A stretch of DNA of 64,000 nt from Phragmites australis (lineage: Eukaryota > Streptophyta > Magnoliopsida > Poales > Poaceae), in NCBI RefSeq assembly GCF_958298935.1, contig NC_084922.1, positions 2,172,501 to 2,236,500 on the forward strand, written 5' to 3'. A program made the position numbers and the translations under genes. The notes beneath the pieces are model-generated. The model worked only from the letters and a program-made list of their open reading frames with translations, searched no databases and had not been told where the DNA came from. This document shows positions 10,187 to 22,473 of this stretch, in pieces (position 1 is the first letter of the stretch; each line of letters starts with the position of its first letter).

Positions 10187-12778
10187 ATGGCAGATAAATT
10201 AATTTTTCAGATATATTATGGTGAGGGTGAAATTAGGTACGGTCTCAACGGTGTAGATCTCTCTGGATTTCGTCATGTCATGAAGGGACTTAGTAAGGCT
10301 AATGAGAGGACTATTGTGGGTGTATGCAAATAGTTCATGCGGTTTTTCCAACTGGATCCGCAGCAATATGAGCTGAAGTTGAAAGGTGTTCTGAGCCGTA
10401 CTAGTCAGGGATACTTTGGTGAGCTTGTTCCCATCGAAGCCACATCAACTTGGAGGCAGTATGTAGATATATGCTGTGAACGTGGCCTGCCGCTTGTTTT
10501 ATTAGCTGAGGCGTACTTGAAAGATCAAAATGAGGTGAACTCTGCAGAAGCAGTAGTAGGACCAAGTGAGGCAGTGGAAGATGAGTCAGAGGCGGCTAAT
10601 GTAGGGTCCAGGGAGGAAGTTGGTGATGTTCCAGAGCTGCAGCCGATGGGTGTAGTTGATGAAGGGGAGCACATCCCTAGCATCATTGAAGATATGGATT
10701 TGGAGGCTGAAGAGTTGGAGGAAGGCCTTGCCGATGGGGATTCGTCTGATGAGGAGGCTAATGCTCCAGTTCCTGCAGAGTGGCGGGATCAAGAATTTTC
10801 GAAGTTGGTGGTTAGCGAGGCTGACCAAACACCATGGCAGTACCATGAGAATGAGGTGTCACAGGGTGCTATGTACCCTACAAAAGAGGCAGTTATTGAT
10901 GCAGTGAAATTCTGTTCGTTGTCTCTTCGTAGGCAATTCAAGGTTGTTAAATCAAGTAAAAGAGAGTATGATGTGAAGTGCTTGGTTCCTTAGTGCCCTT
11001 GGCGGGTGCACGCATTCAGAGGGAAATAGGCAGACTACTGGCAATGCTCAATAGTTAAGGAACACAATTGTCACATTGAGGAAATAGAGTTCGCCCACCG
11101 GAACCTGTCTTCTGCTTTCATTGCAAATGTTATGTATGGAGAGATTGTGGACAACCTAAGGTATGAGCCACGATCAATAATCCGTGCTGTTGAGCAAAGG
11201 TTCCAGTACACAATAAACTATGCGAAGGCTATTGAGATGAGGTTCGGTACATATGAAGATTCGTATCACAATCTACCTCGTCAATTAGCCACAATTTGTG
11301 CAAGAAATCCAGGCAGCTACTATGATATCAAACATTACCCCTCTACTGATGTGGAGTACAGCGAAAAAAGAGTGTTGCAGCGTGCTTTCTTTGCATTCGG
11401 TGCAACTATCAAAGTATTTAGATATTGCCGACCCATCATATGCCTAGATGGAACATTCCTGACTGGAAAGTACAAATGGCAGATTTTGTCTGCAATAGGG
11501 GTCGACGGTAACAACCAAGTCCTACCACTAGGGTTTGCGTTCGTGAAGAGTGAGAACGGGGACAGCTGGTATTGGTTCCTAGAGCGGGTGAAGCATGCAA
11601 TTGTTCTTGACCGACCAGATGTGTGTCTCATTCATGATAGACATGCAGGATTGTTGCATGTTTTGCTGGATATGCAAAACGGTAGCGTGCGACGGGGTGT
11701 ACCAGTACAGTGGCCAGATCTCAAAAGCAGGTGGTGCATGCGCCATATGGGTGCGAACTTCTACAGACAGTTTAAAAACAAAGAATTAATGAAGCTCTTC
11801 AAGAAGTTGTGCAGTCAGAACCAGCAACGTAAGTTCAACGCATTATGGGCAAGACTTGATGAACTGACTCTTAAACAAACTGCGGAGGCTGCACCTAACG
11901 GTGAGGAACCAATAGCTCTCGGTCCTCTCCCAACCGATACTCCGCAGATTGTAAGGAGATCGGGCTCATCTATTAGGAGCTTTTCACAGTGGATACGCAA
12001 TGAGCCGAATGAAAAATGGGCTCTGCTGTACGACAGTGGTGGTGCCAGGTACGGAGTAATGACTACAAACCTTGCAGAGGTTTATAACTGGGTTATGCGT
12101 GGAATAAGGTCCCTACCACTAGTTGGAATTGTAGAAGACATTTTGCATGGGACCTGCAAGTACTTTATTGATCGGTATGCAACTGCTAAGGTTGTAATGG
12201 AGGACAATCGTATGCTTTACGGGCGGATACTATGTGAGTATATGGAGAAGGCAAATAGGAAGACCCACATGCATCGCGAAAATCAAGAGGGCACTGCAGA
12301 GCACATGTTCAGTGTCCTGTGTCGGGATAAGGGTCGGAGGGGGGGTAGACGTGAGCGGCATGTTCAAGAGTGTGTGCTAAGGAGTGGGACATGCATATGT
12401 AGTTGTCAGAAGCCACAATTACTCCACAAACCTTATACACACGTCATAGCTGCGTGCGCGGAGCACCATATGCTTCCAAGGCAATATGTGTCACAATATT
12501 TCATGAAAGATCAAGTACTGAACACTTGGAACCAGGAGCTGTATGGTTACGGCATTGTTGACACTTTTACAAGTAACCCAGGACCTGCAAGAATATATGT
12601 GCCTGATTTGGGAAAGATGAAGAACGCACCGGGCCGAAGACAAACTCGTCAGATTCGCAACGATATGGATGAATCCGAGGCTGGCCCCAGGATTAAGCGA
12701 TGCAGTCAGTGCAATGAAGTAGGTCACACTTACAAATATTGTCACAAAACTGCAAGCGGTGATGCACCTGTTGTCTAG
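10187..12778 (+). pseudogene. MURA-type MULE transposase, one frame with three internal TAG codons
   Basis: A single 864-codon frame from ATG 10187 to TAG 12776-12778, interrupted by TAG at 10331, 10991 and 11027 with no frameshift. The N-terminal MuDR-type region has an acidic linker (about 10540-10770), then the zinc-ribbon-like CPWRVHAF region. The MULE DDE domain follows: ICLDGTFLTGKYK (first Asp), LIHDRHAG (second Asp) and MTTNLAEVYNWV (Glu candidate). A SWIM zinc finger (CICSCQ...HVIAAC) and a CCHC knuckle (CSQCNEVGHTYKYC) complete the usual MURA layout. The contexts of the first and third stops suit former CAG (Gln) and TGG (Trp) codons, i.e. C-to-T changes on one strand or the other. 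Full-length translation would need readthrough, so I call it a pseudogene, probably recently disabled. Confidence 0.9.
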
Positions 12779-12917
12779 GTGAGCTTCATGTGTGTTCAGC
12801 TAGTTTTGTATCATTTTAATATGTGTTAATTTCGTATATAGTTAATTTGCATTCAAAGTATATTGTTGTTGTATTTATTTATCAATGTATTAATGTACAT
12901 GTCTTTCAAATGCAGAG

Positions 12918-15646
12918 ATGGCTCACCCTTCGACCCCGGAGCTTTTGGACCCTGCCGTGGACAAGAAGCATCGCAGCTTCTTATCCGTCGAGCACCAGAC
13001 GGAGCTAGGAGTGTTTCGCCCACGAGGCCCCAGAGAGCTGCTGACGGTAGACGAGCGATGGACCCACAGGTACTAAGAAAAATTGATACGAAATTGTCAT
13101 ATCACTGCTGTTGTTACATATTATTGATGTATTGCAATACTTATAGGTTGGCAGCGGCCGGACTCCTACCGCTTTGCCGGTTGGTCGAGGCTCGACCGAC
13201 GGAGAACGCCGAGGTTGCAACCCTTCGTTTCTACTTCGATCGATCGCTGATAGCAGCACTGGTCGACCGTTGGAGGCCGGAGACACATACGTTCCACCTA
13301 CCGTGCGGAGAGATGACCCCGACCCTGCAGGACGTGTCCTACCTCTTAGGCCTTCCTTGCGCGAGAGCTGCGGTTGGGGTCATCGATATGCAGGCTGACT
13401 GGATCAACGATATGCATGAGCGATTTGGGCCGGTGGAGCGAAAGGTGAACACACCCCCCTACGTGCCTGAGTTCTTATCCGATGCACGAGGGCCAACGAA
13501 GAAGTGGATCCTACAGTTCCAGGTACGGTAACATGGAACCTATCGAATACTAACAAAGTATGTCGTAATGATCCTTTCTGACACCAGTCATATTTGCAGC
13601 CGGCATACACCCACCCACACGACAACGCATACGCGGTCTCGAGACATTTGGAGGCCTACCTCCTTTGGTTGTTTGGGTGGGTGATGTTCACTAGTGGCCA
13701 AGACCACCTGGTAACGAGGACACTTGTGCCGTACGCCCGGTCGATAGCGGACGCTGATGCGGAGGACGTACCGCAGTTCAGCTGGGTATCCGCTGTTCTT
13801 GCTGCGACGTACCGGGCGCTCTGCGACGCATGCACGAAGAAGGAGGCACTAGCCACTTTCGCCGGGTGTCCACTTCTTCTTCAGCTATGGTCGTACGAGC
13901 ATTTCGCTATAGGTAGGCCGGTGGTGGATCGCTCCCCGTACCCAGAGGAATGGTACGACGAGACAGACGAGGACGCGCCCACAATGGTCTCGCTGTGGTG
14001 TCGTCGACGGGTACGTATTTTACATTAACAGTTTCGTTCGTACTATGTTAGTCGCTGAATATTTGTATTGATGTTTGTCACTCAGCCACACTGGGCCCAC
14101 GAGCAGTCTCGCAGCGCGTACCAGCATTTTCGTACCCAGTTCGACAGGCTACGTCCCAACAATGTGGTATGGAGCCATACAGCGTTCGGTCCGTGCATAC
14201 ACGGGCAGGGTTGGGTTTGTCACCCTTGTGCACCCGCGACGAGGAGTACTGGCTCACCAAGGCGCCCCTTGTCTTCGACATCTACGTCGAAGAGTACTCA
14301 CCGCACCGCGTCATGCGACAGTTTGGCCGTCACCAGGCATTCCCGCTCGTCCCCATCCGTACCGTCCCCTTGCAAGTCCACAGGTACACTTGCAAAATTA
14401 TAGTTTGAGTAACCTTCAGTTCAGTTTGACTTACATTTGCCGTGGTATGAATGCAGGTACACGCGGAAAGGCCAGCCAGCTGGCAATCTCTGGGCGGACC
14501 GCTTGGCCCCTTACTTGGCAACATGGGCCCAAGCGCTACAGGACGTCGTTGATGAGACGCATCCCCACACCGAGGGGAACTTCAGGGAGTACCTATGGTG
14601 GTACGTACCACATACGCGGGCACGTGTCACCTACACCCCTGAGGATGTCCGGGCCCACATCGCATTGACAACGGAGACATACCCGGTGCATTGGGACGAG
14701 GACACCGCTTTAGCAGTAAGTAACTTTTTGAAGTCCGTACTCCATATTGAACATAACCGTATACTTTAATTGTTCACTTTTGTTCGTATCCACAGATAGA
14801 TATCATTTATGACGTAAATAGAGATGTAGCTGCTGCCATGGACCGCGTCCGGCAAGGGCATCACCTAAGTGCGTCGGATGTTGTGAGCTTCATTAGACGG
14901 GTTTTCGACAAGACGACGCGCGCCTTGAAGCTCACCTCCTGCCGATCTACCACAGATGTAGCAGGGCCGCCTCCCAGGACGAGTGGTGTGCACGTCGAGT
15001 CATCTCGGCCGTCAGACGTGCACCGACGTTCTTCAGTGTCGGCACCCACACTACCCCTTCTATCATGTCTTGGAGGGTCCGAGCAACATGGTACGAATTA
15101 TACTTTTGAATAATATTGACCAATATCCTTTACTTATTGTTATTAAACATTAATTAGGTCCGTTTGCACAAGTCTCGACGCAGCCTCGCAGATGGAGCCC
15201 TGTGCGTCCACAGTCAGGTACTCCGGGAACTCTTCTTCCTAATTTCTAATACATTCAGCAGAATAAGTTAGTACTATGCTCAGGTTACTTCGGTGACGAG
15301 GCCGGTCCGTCTTCGGCGGCCCCAGGCCCTACCCCCCCGGCAACGTACTACGGCACGTCAGCGTGGCCTTCTTCTGCTGCACCGTCGTACCACGCAGGTA
15401 CAATTATACATTTTTTACTACTTTCAAAACCATATTGCTCGTATCTAATGTGATTATTTGTTCACAGGCCCCTCCAGCCAGTACACATGGACGCCTGCCG
15501 AGCCTTCACAATCCTCGTACCCTAGTCAGGAGGATGAGCCTGGCCCCGACACCGGATACGACATCGTCCGTGACTTCTTCGGGGGCACACCTGACTACGA
15601 CGTCCTTCAGCGGTCCCAGGTTTCCAGTGCACCACTTCGGACATAG
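12918..15646 (+). pseudogene. Plant mobile domain (PMD, MAIN-like) gene inside the MULE, nine exons, one frameshift
   Basis: Predicted exons: 12918-13069, 13147-13522, 13600-14010, 14086-14383, 14457-14715, 14796-15090, 15158-15217, 15284-15397, 15468-15646. All have GT/AG borders and consistent phases. The product has the plant mobile domain known from MAIN/MAIL proteins and transposons: LAAAGLLPLCRL, FHLPCGEMTPTLQDVSYLLGLP, AYLLWLFGWVMFTSG, DEEYWLTKAPLVFDIYVEEYSPHRVMRQFGRHQ. A low-complexity Ser/Pro-rich tail follows in exons 6-9. In exon 4 the frame changes near 14172: upstream ...RPNNVVW is in one frame and ...LCTRDEEYW in the next, as expected from loss of one base. No other lesion is seen. 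It may be a passenger or an accessory gene of the MULE; its function there is unknown. Confidence 0.8.
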
Positions 15647-16210
15647 CCCACGCACGATGAGCCCTCGACACCGGTGGTCCCTACTAGGCCTACTAGACAC
15701 GTCGGCCCACCCGACCCCCTCACCTACTCCAGGGGTCACGTGAGGGTTAACCAGCGGCATCGGGACCACGATGGGGCGCAAGGGCGACGGCAACGAGGGA
15801 GGCATGAGTAGCATTTTACATTTTTTGTAACTAACATATGCATATTCGCTTCGTGATGTACTCCTATGTATTAAGATACGTTCACTTTGTATGGTCGACT
15901 TAGCATTTCGTAAATGCATTTCATATTCAGACACGTTCAATGAAGAAGTGACCACAGCACTAAACTTTAACCATGACTTGACAACACATGCCTCCTGCCG
16001 CAGGCTTTAAACAAGACGTGACAACACTACCCAGCTTTTTCAAATCAGTAAATGACAACACGGGTACCAATAAATATGGAATCTCTGACCATAGGCAATG
16101 ACAAAACTTTCCCATTCTTCAAGATGGAATCCGATGCTTCTCCCACCAGCTACGCCCATGCCCTCACTCCTTTCTTCAAGAGCGAATCCAATGCTCCTGC
16201 CTCCCCCAAC

Positions 16211-16218
16211 TATAAATA
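16211..16218 (+). promoter_or_regulatory. Putative TATA box of the third MULE gene
   Basis: TATAAATA in context AACTATAAATAGCCG, 136 bp upstream of ATG 16347. It nearly duplicates the core of the box ahead of the transposase gene. Confidence 0.55.
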
Positions 16219-16346
16219 GCCGAACCTCCTAACGGTGAAGCATTGCTCATTTCTCATATCTCTCAAGTGCAATATCTTCCTCAGCTCCATCGAGCCCACC
16301 AAAGAAACATTGGGGGACTACCATACCTGAAGGTCTCAAACTACCA

Positions 16347-16868
16347 ATGTGCTTCTGTGGTGATCTTTGTAAGCTCCGCGAGTCACAGGACATCTCATAC
16401 ACCTATGGACTATGCTTCTTCATGTGTGCCAACTACGAGTATGACAAGTCTCGCCATGCAACAACTGGTTATCGACCGGTACGGTAACAGATATCCGCCT
16501 CATCTCTTCCGATTACGCACCCTCTTTTACTAACCGCTCATCTTGTTCCATTTGTTCAGTCCCCTCCACCGCTCTGTGATTTTATTCAGTGGCTCGACAA
16601 TGAGCAAAATGACTCAGAGAAGCTGTGGGTCGACATGAACATGAGGTGGAGAAGGGAAGCCTACGCACGTCGGGAGTACGAACAACAGCAAGAGGAACTT
16701 CGTTTCAAGCGGGAGGAAGAAGAGCGTATGAGGAAGGCGGCGCACGACCGTACCGTGGCTCAGGCTCGAGAGGCTGAGAGGGAAAGGAAGCGGGAGAGAG
16801 CCCGCCATGCTAAGGCGGCAGGTCCCGATGCCCTCCGAAAGGGAAAGTATCCTAGATGCACGCAGTAG
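16347..16868 (+). CDS. MULE-encoded small protein: cysteine-rich GRF-like motif plus coiled coil
   Basis: Two exons (16347-16478 and 16560-16868) with GT/AG borders in phase 0 give 146 residues. The N terminus MCFCGDLCKL...GLCFFMCANYEYD has a CxCG...FFxC pattern like GRF-type zinc fingers. The second exon opens with PPPLCDFIQWLDNE. A highly charged helix follows (REYEQQQEELRFKREEEER...), probably a coiled coil, and the protein ends in basic RKGKYPRCTQ. I recognise this layout from unannotated grass transposon proteins but know no function. The frame is intact, unlike the other two genes of the element. No in-frame ATG lies between the upstream stop at 16236 and 16347, so this start is the simplest. 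Confidence 0.7.
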
Positions 16869-17234
16869 AGAGTACCTAATGTAACCCGACATACTTTCCT
16901 TTCCTAAGGCATGTTATGATTAGGATCGGCGCACTAATAAGTAGGTCTTAGTGCGAACCGTACATGCCACCTTTGTTTCCTCATCGTATCGTCGCGGTTA
17001 CAGTGTCTTATAATGTTTTCACTATGTGTTCAATATTATGTTTGTCCTCGTTCCCACCTCATACCCACGTAAAATGCTGCAACTACTAATTATTGATTTT
17101 TTTCTCCCGTTATTACATAACCTACTCCAAATTTAATTTCTTAATTTTCTTACACCCCTTCCTTTTTTATTTCTTTAATTACAAAAATAATACAATTTTA
17201 GAGGATACAATGGAAAAAAAAATTAATTTTACAG

Positions 17235-17482
17235 GAAAAAATGGCCCTAACCGCCATCTGAGAGGGCGGCTAAGGCTAACCGCCCCCTCAGGGCCTAACC
17301 GTCCCCTCAGAGGGCGGTTAGCCCCTCTTGCCACCCTCTGAGGGGGCGGTTAGGCCTACCGCCCTCTCAGGGGGCAGTTAGGACCCGTAGCTGCCTTCTC
17401 AGAGGGCTGCGGGCGTCTAGTTTTGCAAATTTTTTCACCGGGAATCTATTTATTTAAATTTTAACTAAAAAAATATAAAAAT
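17235..17482. repeat. Right terminal inverted repeat of the MULE with GC-rich palindromes
   Basis: Mirror image of the left end: palindromic units built on CCGCCCYCTSAGRGGGCGG at about 17245-17410, then the AT-rich terminus. Confidence 0.85.
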
Positions 17483-18537
17483 CCATGGATTGGACATCTT
17501 CTCCAAGCTTCAATGCAGCCCAAGCAAACCAGATTCCCTTCCTCTTCAAGAGAAAGAAAGAAAGAAGTCAAATCGTTCACCCGCTGTCAGTGTCTGCTTA
17601 TAATGTAATGTTTGTTCTCAATTATGGAGTGCCGACCCAGGGGAGGGGCCAGAGCTGCAGGCATATTCAGCTTTACTTTCACAGCATCTCATGACAGACG
17701 AATGAAAACCTGCTTTTATCCTCAAGCATGCATCGTTACAGTTGAAATGCTATCAGGGTGCTGCCTACTGCTGTAAAATCAGTGTGTTCAGCTCAGTTTA
17801 ACAGTTTAACCGGAGGCGACGCGGTGTCAGGTCAGGCACACGCCTCATCTCACAAGTCGGAAATGGCAAATCCAAAGCACTCCGAATCAAGCCGACTCAC
17901 TCCTGTGTGCTGCGGTAGATGACTAGATGCATCCGAGGTGAAGGGAAGAGAAGACGCTACGAGTACGAGTAGTGCCTGGAAGACTGGAAGTAACTACTGC
18001 ACCGGCAAGTGAGATAGACGCATGCCATGTACGACGACGTGATCCACGCTACAGCGTCGCATCTCTCGCATAATCGAACATGCCGTTTCACGGGGGCCCG
18101 GCCGGCACGGCACGGCACGAGGAGCTGCTGTGGACGCCAGGACAGGCAGGGCTCGCATGCCCCGCCTCTCCTTTTCGTCCACCATTTGGCTGCCCCTCGC
18201 CTCTGCAGTCTGCAGCCCGCACAGTGCGCGCGAGCAGTACGCTCCTGTCTGCTCCGCGCGCCGATCTAGCGCAGCTGGATGGCTGCATAATGCATGCATC
18301 AGTTTCAAGGTCAAAAAGCCTGAGCCTTGACATCGCAATCAGATGGCCAGATGAGCTGTTCCCTTGGATAGAAAGCAGGAGAAGAAAATCCAGCGCAACA
18401 TCAGCGATTCCGATCTGCGTGTTCTTTCCTCGTGAAAATGACCTCACGTCACGTACTTCTAATTATGCGTCTGTGAAACGTACACCAAGTCACCAACAAG
18501 GAAAGAACAGACAGATCGGAATGGTGCTGCGTGCAGC
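17483..18537. other. Spacer and probable 3' UTR of the peroxidase gene
   Basis: The part nearest 18537 is presumably the peroxidase 3' UTR on the minus strand. The remainder holds no recognisable gene or repeat; short ORFs on both strands lack motifs. Confidence 0.5.
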
Positions 18538-19740
<1,203 letters not shown>

Positions 19741-20112
19741 CACGAACCAGGCAAAGATAGATCGAGTGAAGTGTTAGATGAAGTGCTCGGCTAGCTGCTC
19801 ACGCGCACGGACGTGTATATGGGCGCGCGCATCGCAGTTGCTTGCGTGCAAGTGGAGTGAGGCGATCGAGATAGGACCGTGTCACTGTGTCTGCGTCCCT
19901 GGGTGTGTCTGCGACGCACTCATTATCTACTCGCAAGGTGACAAACGGGTTAGTGTCCGGACTCCAGACCAACTATCGAGGGAAAAGCTCAGACCTACAA
20001 ATGAGCTCACGTAGCAAAACAACATATGTAAGGTCTAAGGATCTTTTTTAATATTTATACTCTACTAAGGGTGAAGAGGAATTTTCACATCCCCTCATAG
20101 ATATAAAGTAGC
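19741..20112. other. Upstream region of the peroxidase gene
   Basis: Presumed promoter of the peroxidase gene on the minus strand. A CATATACAC-like sequence near 19815 could act as a TATA element. It ends at the Harbinger insertion about 375 bp upstream of the start codon. Confidence 0.4.
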
Positions 20113-20115
20113 TAA

Positions 20116-20137
20116 GAGCATCTCCATCCGGCCCCCT
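20116..20137 (+). repeat. Left terminal inverted repeat of the Harbinger element
   Basis: 22 bp starting GAGCATCTCCATCCGG, directly after TSD TAA. It matches the reverse complement of the right end without mismatch. Confidence 0.95.
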
Positions 20138-20312
20138 TTCCCACTCCTTATCCTATTTTTTTAGGAAAAACAGTGCAAAAACCTCTCCAACCGACTCCCT
20201 TTCTCACCCCTCATCTTTGAGGGACCCCAAAAATTGCATCTTCGAACCTCATCTGTAGGAAGTGTGTACCGAGCCCCTATCCATCAACGACCGAGCTTCC
20301 CGCGCCGCCACG

Positions 20313-20790
20313 GACATCTCCTCCGCCATCCACGCCAGGTACACCTTCACCCCCCTCCCCTGTCCCACCGCCTGGCACGCCGACGCCTCCTCCGCTTGCC
20401 CGGCAGCCGGCTCCTCCGTTTTGGCCGACGCAGCCGCCTCCTCCGCGTGCCCCACGCCGCCGGACCCTGTGGCCGCCCGCGCCGCTGGCCCCCTTCGCCG
20501 CTCGCGCCGCTGGCCCCCTGGCTGCGCCGCTGGACCCCTTGGCCGCCCGTGCCGCTGGCCCCCTTCGCCGGCTCCCCAAGCCGCCTCAGACATCTCCTCC
20601 GCCATCCACGCCAGGTACACCTTCGCCCCCCTCCCCTGTCCCATCGTTTGGCACGCCGACGCCTCCTCCGCTTGCCCGGCAGCCGGCTCCTCCGTTTTGG
20701 CCGACGCAGCCGCCTCCTCCGCATGCCCCACGCCGCCGGACCCCTTGGCCGCCCGCGCCGCTGGCCCCCTTCGCCGCTCGCGTCGCTGCC
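20313..20790. repeat. Two-copy GC-rich tandem duplication inside the Harbinger element
   Basis: Copies begin at 20313 and 20589 (period 276 bp), each starting GACATCTCCTCCGCCATCCA. They are nearly identical over about 185 bp and then diverge in a CCGCTGGCCCC-rich spacer. One plus-strand frame is very Pro-rich, but open frames exist on both strands because of composition, so coding is unproven. Confidence 0.85.
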
Positions 20791-21114
20791 CCACCGCCCG
20801 CGCTGCCGGCCCAGCACCTCCGGTGCCCCGCCCAGCAGATCTGAGCGAGAGAGGGACTCGGAGAGGGAGGGAGTCCGGCACAGAAGGAGTCCGGCTGGAG
20901 AGAGGGAGGGAGTACGGCCGGGGAGTGGGAGAGAGGAGGAGGGAGGCGACTGGGAGAGTGAGGCGACGGGGAGATATTTGGAGCCGGCTGCAGAGAGGTT
21001 TGGAGTGGGCCGGCTGTAGAGAGAAATGGTAGAAATTGATTATGTGTAAATTTTGCAATGCTAGAAATTGATTATATGTATACAATTTGTGTTATGCAGG
21101 TGTAGGTTACAACA

Positions 21115-22178
21115 ATGGATAGTTTTTTGGATTTGATGAGTGATCGAAACATTGAAGACAATGGACCGTATTGGGATGATAGTCAATTTGCAAGCCCACT
21201 TGAGGAGCAACAAACGCCACATGTAGAAGCTGGTGCATCCCAAAAAGCAAAAAAGGCTAGATCAAAAAATTTCAGTGTAAAAGAAGACAACATGTTGGTG
21301 TCGGCATGGCTAGAAGTTAGTTTGGATGCTATACAAGGGAATGAACAATCACGTGCTACGTATTGGCAAAGAATTACTGATTATTTTCATGAGCACAAGG
21401 ACTTTGCATCTGATCGTATTTCCAATTCTCTACAGCATCGTTGGTCTGTCATACTAGAAGGTGTTAACCGATTTTGTGGATGTTATGTTCAGATTCAAAA
21501 CAGGAGGCAAAGCGGGGTGACAGAACAAGATAAGGTATAATGTTCTCTTCTTTATTTGATTGCCATTTCATATGGTGGTGCAAGTCTAATAAGGTGTACT
21601 TACATGTGTAGGTAATGCATGCATGTGAATTGTATAAGTCAAAAGATCCGAAAGGCAGATCGTTCAGATTGTTGCATTGTTGGAATATCTTGCAGCACGA
21701 GCAAAAGTGGAAGGATAGGTGCGGCGAGAAAAAACAGAAGACATCCACCACTGGAAGTCCATTGTCCAGTCCTGGGACCAATGAGAGTCATCTAGAGGTT
21801 GATGGGGAGGGTCATACTTCAGAGCCCGTGGTTAGGCCAGTAGGTAGGAAGGCGGAGAAAGAGCGACAGCGGCGAGGTAAAAATCCCATTTCTTCTGGAG
21901 ATAATCTTTACATGGAAGCGATGGAAAACTTGTGGGCTAAGAAGAAAGAGGCAGAAGCCTTGAAAGAGGTTGCAAAAAAAGAGCGCAATGATGAAAGACT
22001 TGCACTTGAGAAGAAAAGGATTGAACTGAAGGAACAAGATATTGAGTTAAGGAGAAGGATTGAAGATGATAAGGTGATGAATATGGATCTTAGTGCTATG
22101 AGTGAGCGACAACGACATTACTATACGCGCTTGCAGGATGAGATCATCGCTCGGCTGTTTGGCACAGGCTCGGGTTGA
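21115..22178 (+). CDS. Harbinger Myb/trihelix-like DNA-binding protein
   Basis: Second protein of PIF/Harbinger elements, which binds element ends and helps the transposase into the nucleus. Exons 21115-21534 and 21612-22178 (phase 0, GT/AG) give 328 residues. A basic segment QKAKKARSKNFSVKEDNMLVSAWLEVS opens a Myb/SANT-like tri-helix with Trp residues in SAWLEV, TYWQRI and HRWSVI (about residues 45-140). The second exon has LLHCWNILQHEQKW, typical of the No-apical-meristem-associated C-terminal domain found in these proteins. A strongly charged helix KKEAEALKEVAKKERNDE and an RRRIEDDK region follow, likely coiled coil. A 5' UTR intron acceptor (TTATGCAG) lies upstream of the ATG. Ping-type rice elements have the same two-gene plan. 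Confidence 0.9.
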
Positions 22179-22194
22179 GCTACTTCATATATAG

Positions 22195-22335
22195 AACTTT
22201 AAGTATTTTGTTGGCACTTTAAGTATGTTGTATAAACTTTAAGTATGTTGTATGAACTTTAAGTATGTTGTACAAACTCTATGTTAGTTTTATGGACTAT
22301 CTATGTTAGTTGTACGGACTATCTATGTTAGTTGT
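22195..22335. repeat. Two short tandem repeats between the convergent Harbinger genes
   Basis: About four copies of a 21-bp unit like AACTTTAAGTATGTTGTATG, then about three copies of a unit like GACTATCTATGTTAGTTGTA. They occupy the 3' side of the Myb-like gene. Confidence 0.85.
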
Positions 22336-22473
22336 TGTGTGATGAAAAATCTGCATATATTACCATACGTTATTACAACTGCATACATAATAGGTACTGA
22401 CTACATTATTACAAGTGCATACATAATTAAAACAGTACATGGCAGGTACCAACTATATTGGTACAACTACACA

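Larger units (their letters stand above)
9427..17482 (+). mobile_element. Large Mutator-like element (MULE) with three genes
   Basis: An 8.06-kb unit bounded by long terminal inverted repeats. The left end runs ATTTTTATATTTTTTAGTTA and the reverse complement of the right end differs by one T. Both continue through AATTTAAATAAATAGATTCCC and a GC-rich palindromic block. Inside, all on the plus strand, are a MURA-like transposase (10187-12778), a plant-mobile-domain gene (12918-15646) and a small zinc-motif/coiled-coil gene (16347-16868). TATA boxes precede the first and third genes. I could not find a clean 9-11 bp target duplication. The transposase family and long ends make Mutator the clear class; the element is probably no longer autonomous because the transposase frame is broken. 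Confidence 0.9.

Noticed and set aside
10337..10993. Treating the MULE transposase as two separate proteins
   Set aside because: Both pieces share one frame with the segments before and after; the breaks are TAG codons inside a continuous transposase layout.
20249..21085. Long overlapping frames on both strands in the GC-rich duplicated block
   Set aside because: Open on both strands and in several frames because of composition and duplication; no family motif. Kept only as a repeat.
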